Numbered from the stretch's first letter, positions 51,427-60,455 are shown. The stretch is DNA of 64,000 nt from Jeotgalibacillus malaysiensis (GCA_000818095.1 CP009416.1:259501-323500), one strand, 5' to 3'. The notes: generated from the sequence alone by a model not told the origin. Made by a program: numbers and translations.

Positions 51427-53469
51427 ATGAAAGCACCAATCGCAAAGCGCGTACCTTTTACGCACAATATACATAATGATATTCGTGAAGATGACTATTA
51501 CTGGATGAAGGATAAGACGAACCCTGAAGTGGTTTCGTATCTGGAAAGTGAGAATGAATATTTCAGTGAAGTAATGAAGCCGCTTCAAGAGAAGACGAAT
51601 GAGATTTTTGAAGGGATGGTTGCACGCGTACCTGAGGCGGAAGAGAAGGTGCCTGTTCAAAATGGACCTTATTTTTATTATTCACGGGAGCAAAAGGACA
51701 AGCAATATGCGATTTATGCGCGTAAAAAAGCTGAGAGCCGTGAGCTTCTGGATCAGGCTGAAGAGGAAATCATTCTGGATTTAAATGAGCTGGCAGGGGA
51801 TGACGATTATCTGAGTGTCACGCTGCAGCGTCTGAATGAAGAGCAGACAAGGCTTGCGTACCTTGATAATCGTGATGGGTCAGACCGTTATACGATTTAT
51901 ATTAAGGACCTGGAAACGGGAGAGTTACTCTCTGACAAAGTAGAAAACGTATATATTTTCGGGAGCATGGAGTGGAGCCAGTGCGGAAAATATATTTTTT
52001 ATGTAACGGTTGATGATATGCAGCGGCCTTACCGACTGTGGCGTCATGAGGTTGGCAGTAATGAAGCGGATGAGCTTTTATATGAAGAAAAGGAAGTCAC
52101 TTTTGCGTTATTCATTGCGAAAACGAAAAGTGGAAAGTACATTACTGTGCATTCAAGTTCAACGATGACAGAAGAAGTCCGTCTCGTGGATGCGGAAAAT
52201 CCACTTGCGCCGGTTCAGCTGGTAGACGAGCGTCGCAGAGGGATTAAGTATGACGTGGATCACTGGGGAGATGACCTGCTGATTCTGACGAATGAAGACG
52301 CACTGAATTTCAAACTGCTGCGCTGTCCGGTATCGGATTTCTCGCAGCGGACGGAAGTTGTTCCTTATGATGAGAACCGTTACCTTCAGGCTGTTTATCC
52401 AACACAGGACAAGCTTTTCGTATTTGGACGTGAACATGGACTGACACAGCTTTGGGTGCTTGAACATAATGAGCTGCAGCAGCTTGAGTGGGATGAGCCG
52501 CTTTATACGCTATCGATTGTTAGTGGACAAAGCTATGATTCAAGTGAGCTTTTAGTGGATTATGAATCATTATTAACACCTGATACGACTTATCGTATTG
52601 AGGTTGCAACTGGTGAAAAGCAGGCGATTCACACAGCAGCTGTTAATGGCGAATATGATCCGGAGTTGTTCAATCAGCATCAGCTCTGGGTGACTGCAAG
52701 AGATGGCGTTAAGGTGCCATTAATGGTCATCTATAAAAAGGGTGCACTTGATAACGGACCGGCACCGCTGATTCTGACTGGTTATGGCTCTTACGGGGCT
52801 GACAGCAATCCATATTTTAATGCATACCGACTGCCGCTTTTAGAAAAAGGAGTTGTGTTTGTAACGGCTCAGGTGCGCGGTGGCGGCGAGATGGGCAGAC
52901 ACTGGTATGAAGACGGTAAAACACACCGCAAGCTTAATTCATTTACAGACTTTGTTGATGCAGCACGCTTCTTAATTGAAGAAGGCTACACAACAGCTGA
53001 CAAAATGGCTGCAAGGGGCGGCAGTGCTGGAGGATTACTTGTTGGTGGTGTGTCTAACATGGCAGGGGATCTATTCAAAGTGATTGTACCTGAAGTGCCA
53101 TTTGTCGATGTACTGACTACTATGCTTGATGACACGATTCCATTAACTACATTGGAGTGGGATGAGTGGGGCAATCCGCAGAATGAAGAGGACTACTCGT
53201 ATATGAAATCCTATAGCCCGTATGACAATGTGGAAGAAAAGGAATATCCGCATATGTACATCACAACTGGTCTGAACGATCCGCGCGTTGCTTACTGGGA
53301 GCCGGCTAAGTGGGTAGCGAGACTGCGTACAAAGAAGACAGATGACAATACACTTGTGCTGAAAACCAATATGGGAGCGGGGCACTTTGGTGCGTCAGGA
53401 CGCTTTGATCATTTGAAGGAAGCGGCAGAGTGCTATGCGTTTATTTTAGATAAGATTGGCGTGGAGTAA
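51427..53469 (+). CDS. ptrB: Oligopeptidase B (S9A family)
   Basis: 680 residues. An N-terminal beta-propeller domain (to about 410) precedes an alpha/beta-hydrolase domain. The triad can be placed: Ser533 in GGSAGG, Asp618 in NDPRV, His653 in GAGH. Cleaves after basic residues in short peptides in the cytoplasm. Single long intact gene, AGTGAGGAG ribosome site before ATG. Confidence 0.9.
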   Translation: MKAPIAKRVPFTHNIHNDIREDDYYWMKDKTNPEVVSYLESENEYFSEVMKPLQEKTNEIFEGMVARVPEAEEKVPVQNGPYFYYSREQKDKQYAIYARKKAESRELLDQAEEEIILDLNELAGDDDYLSVTLQRLNEEQTRLAYLDNRDGSDRYTIYIKDLETGELLSDKVENVYIFGSMEWSQCGKYIFYVTVDDMQRPYRLWRHEVGSNEADELLYEEKEVTFALFIAKTKSGKYITVHSSSTMTEEVRLVDAENPLAPVQLVDERRRGIKYDVDHWGDDLLILTNEDALNFKLLRCPVSDFSQRTEVVPYDENRYLQAVYPTQDKLFVFGREHGLTQLWVLEHNELQQLEWDEPLYTLSIVSGQSYDSSELLVDYESLLTPDTTYRIEVATGEKQAIHTAAVNGEYDPELFNQHQLWVTARDGVKVPLMVIYKKGALDNGPAPLILTGYGSYGADSNPYFNAYRLPLLEKGVVFVTAQVRGGGEMGRHWYEDGKTHRKLNSFTDFVDAARFLIEEGYTTADKMAARGGSAGGLLVGGVSNMAGDLFKVIVPEVPFVDVLTTMLDDTIPLTTLEWDEWGNPQNEEDYSYMKSYSPYDNVEEKEYPHMYITTGLNDPRVAYWEPAKWVARLRTKKTDDNTLVLKTNMGAGHFGASGRFDHLKEAAECYAFILDKIGVE

Positions 53470-53471
53470 AG

Positions 53472-53500
53472 TGAAGGCGGGGGTCTGACCCTTGCCTTCA
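53472..53500. repeat. GGGTC-type hairpin, copy 1
   Basis: TGAAGGCGGGGGTCTGA / CCTTGCCTTCA, an imperfect palindrome after the oligopeptidase gene. It is one of three related hairpins in 3 kb (others at 55801 and 56530) and probably acts as a terminator. Confidence 0.75.
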
Positions 53501-53521
53501 GTGTGAAAGGACGTTGGTAGG

Positions 53522-54346
53522 GTGATACATATTATATTTGGAGCGGCTGCTGCGGGCTCTCTTAAGCAGGGATTGAAGCGGCCCGTGATGATTTCATTTT
53601 GGGATATATTTTCTATTGGACCGGTTTGGAAGCTGCATGAAGAAGCAGGTGTTGAATTCAGACTGGAATGGATGAAAAAGGTCACAAGTGGTTTGTATGA
53701 CGATTACCCTGACTACCAGAAGCGATTCAGGAAATCAGTTGAAAAAGTGAGGGGGATTCCTGCAGGAGAACATGTGACCATTTGGACAGCTGAGAATGCC
53801 CATGAGCAAACAGGTTTGCGATATGTGATGTATCTGCTGAAGGACAAGGATATTGATATCAGCGTGATCAATACCACTTCTGCACATCAGGCGTTATTTG
53901 ATACGCCTAAAGTTCGTTACACCCTGCGCCATACGGGAGAAATTATACCAGAAAAATTGCTTGAGATTTATAACAGAGGACCATCTGTTCTTCTTACAGA
54001 TCATGATAGAGAAAGGCTGGAACAGGAGTGGCTCGCTCAATCTGAAAGTAAAGAAAGGCTTAGAGTCTGGCGCAACAGTGATGTCCGTGAAGTGCCTGAA
54101 AACGATTTGGATCCATTTTTTATTAAGTATGCAAAAAGACTGCACCAGGAAGAGGGGAAGCAAACCTTCTTTCCGTCAGCAAGATTGATTGGTGAAATCA
54201 TCGGACACGTCGATCAGCATACAGGAGATGCATTTCTTGAGTATCGCCTGAAGCAATTAATCGGTGAGGGTGTGTTTGAGTATGAAGGGAATCTGGAAAA
54301 TATGAGATTCTATCATATCCGGCTGAAACAATCACACGATGAGTAA
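53522..54346 (+). CDS. DUF1835/DUF3658 family protein
   Basis: 274 residues. The N-terminal MIHIIFGAAAAGSLKQGL and FWDIFSIGPVWKL are DUF1835. The C-terminal half (TFFPSARLIGEIIGH..FLEYRLKQLIGEG.FEYEGN) is the DUF3658-type helical partner. The family is frequent in Bacillaceae and of unknown function. GTG start with GGTAGG nearby, 52 bases after ptrB. Confidence 0.8.
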   Translation: MIHIIFGAAAAGSLKQGLKRPVMISFWDIFSIGPVWKLHEEAGVEFRLEWMKKVTSGLYDDYPDYQKRFRKSVEKVRGIPAGEHVTIWTAENAHEQTGLRYVMYLLKDKDIDISVINTTSAHQALFDTPKVRYTLRHTGEIIPEKLLEIYNRGPSVLLTDHDRERLEQEWLAQSESKERLRVWRNSDVREVPENDLDPFFIKYAKRLHQEEGKQTFFPSARLIGEIIGHVDQHTGDAFLEYRLKQLIGEGVFEYEGNLENMRFYHIRLKQSHDE

Positions 54347-54389
54347 GTTGGGCTTAGACACCCTGTCTGCATTGACCAGTATAGTGAAC

Positions 54390-54425
54390 CTTAAATCTCA
54401 CACTCATCACTAGTGTGAGATTAAG
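54390..54425. terminator. Terminator-like hairpin
   Basis: CTTAAATCTCACACT / AGTGTGAGATTAAG stem; a T7 tract follows about 15 bases later. It ends the DUF1835 gene. Confidence 0.65.
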
Positions 54426-54555
54426 CGTTCGCTATTTTTTTGAAAAAAGATTGGCATTTTGGAACTTATATCTTTGCAGAACGTCTAACTTACAGAAGAT
54501 GGATTAAGGTCTATTAAATCTTATAGCGTTCATTAAGCAAAGAAGCGGGGTACAT

Positions 54556-55164
54556 ATGGAAAATTGGCTGATTGACATCATGAGTGAATATGGTTATTTT
54601 GGCGTGATGTTGTTAATTGCGCTTGAAAATGTTTTTCCTCCTATTCCTTCAGAAATCATTTTAACGTTTGGCGGGTTTATGACAGTGGATTCTTCAATGA
54701 CCATTCCAGGTGTAGTAATGGCTGCCACAGCAGGTTCTGTAATTGGCGCAGTAATCCTTTATTGGATCGGACTTCAGCTTGATGTAGAAAGATTGGAGAA
54801 AATCGTGGACAGGTGGGGGCACCTGTTGCGTGTGACAAAAAAGGATATTCATCGCGCGGATGGCTGGTTTGACCGTTATGGACCGTGGACTGTGTTCTTT
54901 TGCCGTTTCGTTCCGCTGATCCGCAGTTTGATTTCAATTCCTGCAGGGATGTCGAATATGAAGTTCCCGCTGTTTCTGGTTCTTACAACGCTTGGCACAC
55001 TAATTTGGAATATCGTACTCGTGTCACTGGGCGCATCGCTCGGAAATTCATGGGATGTTGTTGTGGAATATATGGAAGTCTATTCGAGAGTGATTTATAT
55101 CATTCTGCTCGTGATTGCTGTATTTGTGGTAATCAAATTTTCTAAAAGGCTAAAAAAAGCTTAA
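54556..55164 (+). CDS. DedA family membrane protein
   Basis: 202 residues, five or six helices. ENVFPPIPSEIILTFGGF, the FCRFVPLIRSLISIPAG re-entrant motif and the GSVIGAVILYWIG segment are DedA/SNARE-associated. Bacillus members (UptA type) flip undecaprenyl phosphate or maintain proton motive force. AAGCGGGG lies before the ATG. 18 bases to the following lipoprotein gene, likely co-transcribed. Confidence 0.9.
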   Translation: MENWLIDIMSEYGYFGVMLLIALENVFPPIPSEIILTFGGFMTVDSSMTIPGVVMAATAGSVIGAVILYWIGLQLDVERLEKIVDRWGHLLRVTKKDIHRADGWFDRYGPWTVFFCRFVPLIRSLISIPAGMSNMKFPLFLVLTTLGTLIWNIVLVSLGASLGNSWDVVVEYMEVYSRVIYIILLVIAVFVVIKFSKRLKKA

Positions 55165-55182
55165 AGAAAGGTGTTTTTCAAA

Positions 55183-55800
55183 ATGAACTTAGTGAAGAAA
55201 TGTATCTACTTAAGTGTCATGCTTTTGCTCGTAGCGGGCTGTTCTGACACAGAAGCTGATGAAAATGGATCAAATGTTTCAGAAAGCAATACTACTGTTG
55301 AACAGGCAGAGGATTCAGCACAGTCGGGTGATGTAGCATCTGAAGAAGAGTCAGTTGAGATAGAAGAACAAAATGAGGTTGCAACAGAAAGCAGTGTGGA
55401 AGAAGAGAAACAGGTGCTTTCACAGTATTCAGCTCAAGAGATTGAATATGCACGCGTCTGGCTGCAGCTCGGTCCAAATCAGGATATAGATGGATTATAT
55501 GTTGAGTATATCCCGTCAGGCACACCGCTGAACCCGAAAGACGAAACAAGTGATGCATATCCTGAAGATGTCATTCAGCTATCAGGTTCAAGGTTAGTAG
55601 ACGGATCAATTACATACAGTGGTAATGGCGATGGAACAATCAACGTCTATAACGTGTCAAAGCGTTGGGATGGCGTATACCCGGTAGAGGATGAGAACTT
55701 TTATACGGATATCATTGAAGGTACAGAGGCAGTTTATGTTGAAACTGGTGACCCTGATGAAGTGAAAGCGCTGATTGAGTTGTTAGAGGCTCAGATATAG
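55183..55800 (+). CDS. Lipoprotein of unknown function
   Basis: 205 residues. Lipobox LLVAGC (Cys near residue 20), an acidic Ser/Glu-rich linker to about residue 85, then a ~110-residue domain with YARVWLQLG and PLNPKDETSDAYPEDVIQL. ATG 55183 follows AAAGGTG; the GTG 55171 is inside that spacing. Confidence 0.65.
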   Translation: MNLVKKCIYLSVMLLLVAGCSDTEADENGSNVSESNTTVEQAEDSAQSGDVASEEESVEIEEQNEVATESSVEEEKQVLSQYSAQEIEYARVWLQLGPNQDIDGLYVEYIPSGTPLNPKDETSDAYPEDVIQLSGSRLVDGSITYSGNGDGTINVYNVSKRWDGVYPVEDENFYTDIIEGTEAVYVETGDPDEVKALIELLEAQI

Positions 55801-55850
55801 GCGTTAGTGAAGGCGAGGGTCAGATCCTTGCCTTCACTCTTTAGTAACGC
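55801..55850. terminator. GGGTC-type hairpin, copy 2, bidirectional terminator
   Basis: AGTGAAGGCGAGGGTC / GATCCTTGCCTTCACT at 55806-55838, between GCGTTA and TAACGC. It separates two convergent genes. Same family as 53472 and 56530. Confidence 0.8.
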
Positions 55851-56230
55851 TTTGACAATACCACAAAAGATACAAAAACCGTACTCATCGACAATGCTGC
55901 CAGTAAGCTGACGGTCTGATAACCATCCAGCATAAATCCTTCAAATTGAAACAATGTCATAAGGATCAGCATATATCCTAAAATAAAAAAGTAGCTGAAA
56001 AACATGCCGCGTTCTTTGATTCTTTTAGTGCGCTCATCATCCTCTTTAAATTGAGGATAGAGATAAGAAAGACAAAAACACATAATGGTTGTTCCTATAA
56101 AAACTGCCTCGTGGCCTACATAAAAATTTCCTGTTGAGATCGTTGCAAAACTAATTAATAAGCTATATGTAAGAAACACAAAACCAAATATCAAAAATGC
56201 TCTACTTCCAGCTTTACTACTCATCTGCAT
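55841..56230 (-). CDS. Membrane protein, four TM segments (YoaS/DUF2178-like)
   Basis: 129 residues, four helices, one charged loop KEDDERTKRIKERG that is typical of the DUF2178-type proteins encoded with XRE regulators in Bacillus. ATG 56230 follows TGGAGGAT. It begins 20 bases after the regulator's stop. Confidence 0.6.
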   Translation of the reverse strand: MQMSSKAGSRAFLIFGFVFLTYSLLISFATISTGNFYVGHEAVFIGTTIMCFCLSYLYPQFKEDDERTKRIKERGMFFSYFFILGYMLILMTLFQFEGFMLDGYQTVSLLAALSMSTVFVSFVVLSKRY

Positions 56231-56250
56231 AACAAAATCCTCCAAACATT

Positions 56251-56451
56251 CTATTCTTCTTCTTCCAACAAAAAAACCTCTTCCACATATGTGTTAAAGC
56301 ACCTTGCAATCTGAATCGCAAGCGGCAGTGATGGGTTATAGCGACCCTTCTCAATTGAAATAATGGTCTGCCTTGATACGCCCAGCATTTCTGCCATCTG
56401 CTCCTGAGAAATGCTGTTTTCCTGCCTGAGCTCTTTCATTCGATTTTTCAT
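56251..56451 (-). CDS. XRE family transcriptional regulator, YozG-like
   Basis: 66 residues. A single helix-turn-helix (ISQEQMAEMLGVSRQTIISIEKGRYNPSLPLAIQIARCF) and a short acidic tail. It is the short Cro/YozG type, normally paired with a membrane protein as here. A 34-bp near-perfect palindrome lies in its promoter region. ATG 56451 is preferred; ATG 56460 is too close to AGAGGGGA. Confidence 0.85.
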   Translation of the reverse strand: MKNRMKELRQENSISQEQMAEMLGVSRQTIISIEKGRYNPSLPLAIQIARCFNTYVEEVFLLEEEE

Positions 56452-56482
56452 ACGCGACATTCCCCTCTTACAACTATTGTGA

Positions 56483-56516
56483 TGTAAAGCACCCTTTACG
56501 TAAAGGATGCTTTACA
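56483..56516. promoter_or_regulatory. 34-bp palindrome upstream of the XRE gene
   Basis: TGTAAAGCACCCTTTAC / GTAAAGGATGCTTTACA, two perfect 16-17-base arms with one mismatch each. It is upstream of the XRE gene and is the likely binding site for its product. Confidence 0.65.
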
Positions 56517-56529
56517 TTTTTCTGGCTCC

Positions 56530-56556
56530 GAAGGCTAGGATCCGCCCCCGGCCTTC
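56530..56556. repeat. GGGTC-type hairpin, copy 3 (diverged)
   Basis: GAAGGCTAGGATCCGCCCCCGG..CCTTC: outer arms GAAGGC/GCCTTC conserved relative to copies 1 and 2, inner part changed. Confidence 0.55.
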
Positions 56557-56670
56557 ACTACCCACACCCGATCCTTCGCTCAAGATTTGTAAAATATCCG
56601 GAGGAGATAGTGAATAAGTTGTAGAATAGTGAAAGAGGTATGTGAAGTTGAGGAATAAAGGAGTTTATCT

Positions 56671-57594
56671 ATGAATATTGAGATCACTGAAGTAAGAGAG
56701 GGCAGTCATGCGGTGATTCCTTCTTTCTCATTTGAGGCCGGGCTTACCGGGATATATACAGATATTAAGCGGACGCAAATAATTATGGATCAGTTAAAGC
56801 ATAGGGGTTACCTTCACGGCAATCATGAGGGGCTGGCTATGCGGTTAACGGTTGAGGAGACGTTTCGTTATCATAAAGATCTTTCCGGGAGATCAGTTTC
56901 TGTCGAAGAAATGGTCGCTCTCTTTGGTCTGCAGCATGTAAAAAAGACAAAAGTGAAGAACCTGTCAGAGAGTCATAGGAATTGTCTGTCTTTTCTTAGA
57001 CCTTATTTGTATGCGAATGAGTTTTTGGTGATAGAAGAACCCTTTGACAGACTGGATGAAGAGGGGAGACAGGTTATGACTCAGCTAATCAGAAAAATGA
57101 AGGATGAAAAGAAAACGATTTTGCTGTTAGGACATAATCTTGAAGAATTGCTACTGATGACTGACGACATTTATCGAATTGATCAGAGCGGATTCCACAA
57201 AATGGATTTTAATGAAGAGCCGGCTGCAGCTGTTGAAGCGGAGCAGCCAGTTATCAGGATTGAAAAAATACAAACGAAGCATGAAGGAAAAACGATTCTG
57301 TTTAATCCGCCGGAAATTGATTACGTCGAAAGTGTAGATGGTTCCGCACAGGTCAATGTAGCAGGTAAAGGTTACAACTGCACACTCACGCTTCAGGAGC
57401 TGGAAAAACAATTACGTCCATATGGCTTTTATCGCTGCCACCGGTCTTACATTGTGAACCTGCAAAAGGTAAGGGAAATCATTACCTGGACGAAAAATAG
57501 CTATAGTTTAAAGCTGAATGATAGAGAAAGCAGCGTCATTCCGCTATCCCGTGCAAAGCTTGCAGAACTGAAGGAGCTACTTGGCGTTTCTTAG
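56671..57594 (+). CDS. LytTR regulator fused to an ABC-ATPase-like domain lacking Walker A
   Basis: 307 residues. Residues 1-190 resemble the second half of an ABC ATPase: KVKNLSESHRNCLSFLRPYLYANEFLVIEEPFDRLDEEGRQ (signature and Walker B-like) and LLGHNLEELLLMTD (H-loop). No GxxGxGK[ST] is present, and the usual catalytic Glu context is EEP. Residues 210-305 are a LytTR DNA-binding domain (LFNPPEIDYVESVDGSAQV ... YRCHRSYIVNLQKVREI). Adjacent to an ABC ATPase-permease pair, which it probably regulates while using the dead ATPase domain as a sensor or partner. Confidence 0.8.
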   Translation: MNIEITEVREGSHAVIPSFSFEAGLTGIYTDIKRTQIIMDQLKHRGYLHGNHEGLAMRLTVEETFRYHKDLSGRSVSVEEMVALFGLQHVKKTKVKNLSESHRNCLSFLRPYLYANEFLVIEEPFDRLDEEGRQVMTQLIRKMKDEKKTILLLGHNLEELLLMTDDIYRIDQSGFHKMDFNEEPAAAVEAEQPVIRIEKIQTKHEGKTILFNPPEIDYVESVDGSAQVNVAGKGYNCTLTLQELEKQLRPYGFYRCHRSYIVNLQKVREIITWTKNSYSLKLNDRESSVIPLSRAKLAELKELLGVS

Positions 57595-57738
57595 TATTTC
57601 CCGGGGAATATCAAGGAACCACTCAGCAGTTTCGGGGTACAGTTCGCCATCATTTTTCTACAATTGACCCGGATCTTACAGCGTACTTTTGTTGATCTGA
57701 CTACACTTAGGTTAGACATCAACAAGGGAGGCTGCGAC

Positions 57739-58590
57739 ATGACAGCAGAAATTAACGTACAGCATATTGGAAAAAGTTTTGACAAATTTACCGCTTTGGA
57801 GGATGTATCTTTTTCAGTTCAAAAAGGAGAGGTTTTCGGATTCCTTGGACCGAGTGGATCAGGTAAAACAACGCTCATTAAAATACTGACCGCACAGCTG
57901 GATCAGAACAAAGGAAAAGCATCTGTTTTTGGTATACCGGTAAGTGAAATGAAGCGTGTAGAAAATAAATCACGCTTTGGTATATTAACGGATAACAGTG
58001 GACTCTATAAAAGGTTGACCGTAGAAGAAAATCTCACACTATATAAGGATTTATTTGAATTAAATGACAATGCAATTGATGAAGCGCTGGCATTTGTAAA
58101 CCTGCAGGATGCACGCAAAAAGAAGGTGTCCAAACTCTCCAAAGGGATGCTTCAGCGGGTGACACTTGCACGCGCATTGATGCATAAACCGGAGCTGTTA
58201 TTTCTCGATGAACCAACTTCTGCGCTGGACCCTGGAAATACGCATCACATTTATAAGGGGCTGCGTAAGTTAAATGAAATGGGTACAACGATTTTCCTTA
58301 CGACCCATGATATGGCTGAGGCTGAGACATTGTGTGACCGGGTCGCATTTTTACATGAGGGGAAAATTAAAGCGATTGGGGCACCTTCAGAACTAAGGTT
58401 GCGTCACAGTGATCAGTCGATGATTGTGGAGCTGACAAACGGAGAGCAGCACACACTGCCACTGAATGAAATGACAACAGCCGGCAGACTTGAAGAATGG
58501 ATGAGAAACCAGCTGATCCAGCGCATCTGGTCAAATGAGCCGACACTAGGAGATATTTTTATGGAGATGACAGGGAGGGACTTACGATGA
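57739..58590 (+). CDS. ABC transporter ATP-binding protein
   Basis: 283 residues. GPSGSGKTT Walker A (about 40-48), LSKGMLQRV signature, LLFLDEPTSALDP Walker B, THDMAEAETL H-loop. NatA-like with a C-terminal extension. ATG 57739 follows AAGGGAGGC; the open frame upstream to 57664 is promoter sequence. Overlaps the permease by ATGA. Confidence 0.9.
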   Translation: MTAEINVQHIGKSFDKFTALEDVSFSVQKGEVFGFLGPSGSGKTTLIKILTAQLDQNKGKASVFGIPVSEMKRVENKSRFGILTDNSGLYKRLTVEENLTLYKDLFELNDNAIDEALAFVNLQDARKKKVSKLSKGMLQRVTLARALMHKPELLFLDEPTSALDPGNTHHIYKGLRKLNEMGTTIFLTTHDMAEAETLCDRVAFLHEGKIKAIGAPSELRLRHSDQSMIVELTNGEQHTLPLNEMTTAGRLEEWMRNQLIQRIWSNEPTLGDIFMEMTGRDLR

Positions 58591-59294
58591 ATGTTTCAGT
58601 TAAACGAATGCGCGCAATTTTTATAAAAGATTATAAAGAGTTTTCGCGTAACTATGCAGTATCATCAATGATTTTAATGCCTTTAGTACTGGCTTTTTTC
58701 TATCAGAATGCTGGTGCGGCCTCATTGGATCTGTACTTTCTGCCAATCAACATGACATTTGCGCTTGTGACCACATTTATTCAGGCCTGCCTGATTGCAG
58801 AGGAAAAGGAAAGTAATACATTACGCAGTCTGATGATGTCCCCGGCGTCAATGGCAGATATCCTGATCGGAAAAAGCACGCTTGTTTTTGTGATTACGCT
58901 TGCGATTGTTGCGCTGACGATTATGATTCTCGGGTTTACACCGGCAAACCTGCTTATTTTGACAGCGGGATTAATGATCTCAACGGTTTTTTATATCGGA
59001 CTTGGCATTATCTGTGGTCTTTTCACTAAAACAGTGATGGAAGCATCTGTTGCTGTTCTTCCTGTGATGGCAGTTTTCTCACTCGGACCGCTTGCGATGG
59101 GATTAGCTGAAACATACCCGGTGCTTGAAGTGATGAAATGGCTGCCAAGTGCACAGCTGATTACGCTTGAAGGGTATAGTGCTGCAGGCCAAACGTCAGA
59201 TATCATCATTTCACTCGCGGTGATCACAGGGTGGACAATTGTTGCGCTGGTGGTTGCAAGTGTGTTGTTTACGAAGCGGATGAAAGATGAATAA
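58587..59294 (+). CDS. ABC-2 type permease
   Basis: 235 residues, six helices. EKESNTLRSLMMSPASMADILIGK is the ABC-2 loop. Partner of the ATPase at 57739. Substrate unknown; BcrA/B- or Nat-type drug or lipid export is typical. Terminator follows. Confidence 0.85.
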   Translation: MNVSVKRMRAIFIKDYKEFSRNYAVSSMILMPLVLAFFYQNAGAASLDLYFLPINMTFALVTTFIQACLIAEEKESNTLRSLMMSPASMADILIGKSTLVFVITLAIVALTIMILGFTPANLLILTAGLMISTVFYIGLGIICGLFTKTVMEASVAVLPVMAVFSLGPLAMGLAETYPVLEVMKWLPSAQLITLEGYSAAGQTSDIIISLAVITGWTIVALVVASVLFTKRMKDE

Positions 59295-59301
59295 CCATTG
59301 T

Positions 59302-59327
59302 AAAAGAGCGCATGTCGCTCTTTTTTT
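59302..59327 (+). terminator. Rho-independent terminator
   Basis: AAAAGAGCG / CGCTCTTTT with a five-base loop and T7 tail after the permease gene. Confidence 0.9.
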
Positions 59328-59386
59328 GTTCAGGAAAATAAACATGCATATCCAAGTGAAGTAAATCATGCTATAGTGTCATAAGA

Positions 59387-59444
59387 ACTTATTTAAACGA
59401 TTTAATAAGTATACAAATCTACTTATTTAAAGCTCTTAATAAGT
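59387..59444 (+). promoter_or_regulatory. Two ROK operators
   Basis: Two near-identical 24-bp dyads with ACTTATTTAAA / TTAATAAGT halves at 59387-59410 and 59421-59444, start-to-start 34 bases, just upstream of the ROK regulator gene. A likely autoregulatory site of a sugar-responsive ROK repressor. Confidence 0.8.
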
Positions 59445-59461
59445 ATTGATGAGGTGACAAC

Positions 59462-60454
59462 ATGGACCAACATACATCACAAGCAGTAAAAACGGCTATA
59501 CGAAAGCAGCTGATTCAATCAGGTGGGGCGACAAAGGTTGAGTTAAACAAAACAGTAGAAGCCAGCTTTCCGACAATCAGTAAGCTGGTAGCTGAGATGG
59601 AAAAGGACGGAGAAATTTCTTCTCTCGGCCTTGATGAATCAAGTGGTGGAAGAAGGGCGAAACGCTATATTTATAACGTGGACTATATGCTTGGCCTGGC
59701 TATTCTGATGGAGGGCAGTGAAACCCGCTACACAGTGTTTAATTGTGCTGGTGAGGTCAAGGATAAAGGTGAAGAGTCCAGCTTCTTGAAAGGCAGCGGG
59801 CTTGATCCACTGATTGGATTCATTGAGACAATGCGCGATCAGTATCCTGGCATTAAAACCATTTCGGTTGGAGTACCCGGAGCGGTTGATCAGGGAAGGA
59901 TTATTTTTATTCCTGGGTATGATCAGTTTCAGAAAATGAATTTGAAACAGGAGCTGGAAAGCCGTTTCCCGCTAACAGCGGTTGTGGAAAATGATATGAA
60001 TGCCGCTGTATTGGGTTATCAAAACGAAGATGAAAAACAAACGCTGGTTTATCTTTACGCAGGGCAAAATGGCGCGGGTTCAGGTGTACTGGTAAACGGC
60101 GAGGTTGTACGTGGCAGTACATATTTTGCCGGGGAAATTCAATTTGTACCACAGCATAACAATCGTAATTTTGGTGAGAACCTAAATAGCAGACGGGTAA
60201 CGTCAGAGGAACAGGTTGATGCTGTCAGCAGGCTGGTAGCCACTTTTACAGCAATTATTAATCCGCATGCCGTTATTTTTAATCAGAACGATATTGATGA
60301 AGACGTCTTAACAAAGGTCAAATCAGCAAGTGCCCAGTTAATTCCGGCTGCCCATTTGCCGGAGCTGACAATCAGTAATTGGGAGAAAGATTATTTGAAT
60401 GGACTTCAGAAGCTTGGGATCGATCTTTTGCTGATACGTGAGGGAGGGAGTTAA
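59462..60454 (+). CDS. ROK family transcriptional regulator
   Basis: 330 residues. N-terminal helix-turn-helix (GGATKVELNKTVEASFPTISKLVAEMEKDGEIS) and a ROK sugar-kinase-like domain with VVENDMNAAVLG and GAGSGVLVNGEVVRGSTYFAGEI. It keeps the ROK fold but lacks part of the Cys-rich zinc motif (no clear CGCGxxGC). Controls the transporter gene two bases downstream, presumably responding to a sugar. Confidence 0.85.
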   Translation: MDQHTSQAVKTAIRKQLIQSGGATKVELNKTVEASFPTISKLVAEMEKDGEISSLGLDESSGGRRAKRYIYNVDYMLGLAILMEGSETRYTVFNCAGEVKDKGEESSFLKGSGLDPLIGFIETMRDQYPGIKTISVGVPGAVDQGRIIFIPGYDQFQKMNLKQELESRFPLTAVVENDMNAAVLGYQNEDEKQTLVYLYAGQNGAGSGVLVNGEVVRGSTYFAGEIQFVPQHNNRNFGENLNSRRVTSEEQVDAVSRLVATFTAIINPHAVIFNQNDIDEDVLTKVKSASAQLIPAAHLPELTISNWEKDYLNGLQKLGIDLLLIREGGS

Positions 60455-60455
60455 A

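Noticed and set aside
57627-57647. Pair of CAGTT boxes as LytTR operators
   Set aside because: Start-to-start spacing is 13 bases, not the ~21 expected for LytTR direct repeats.
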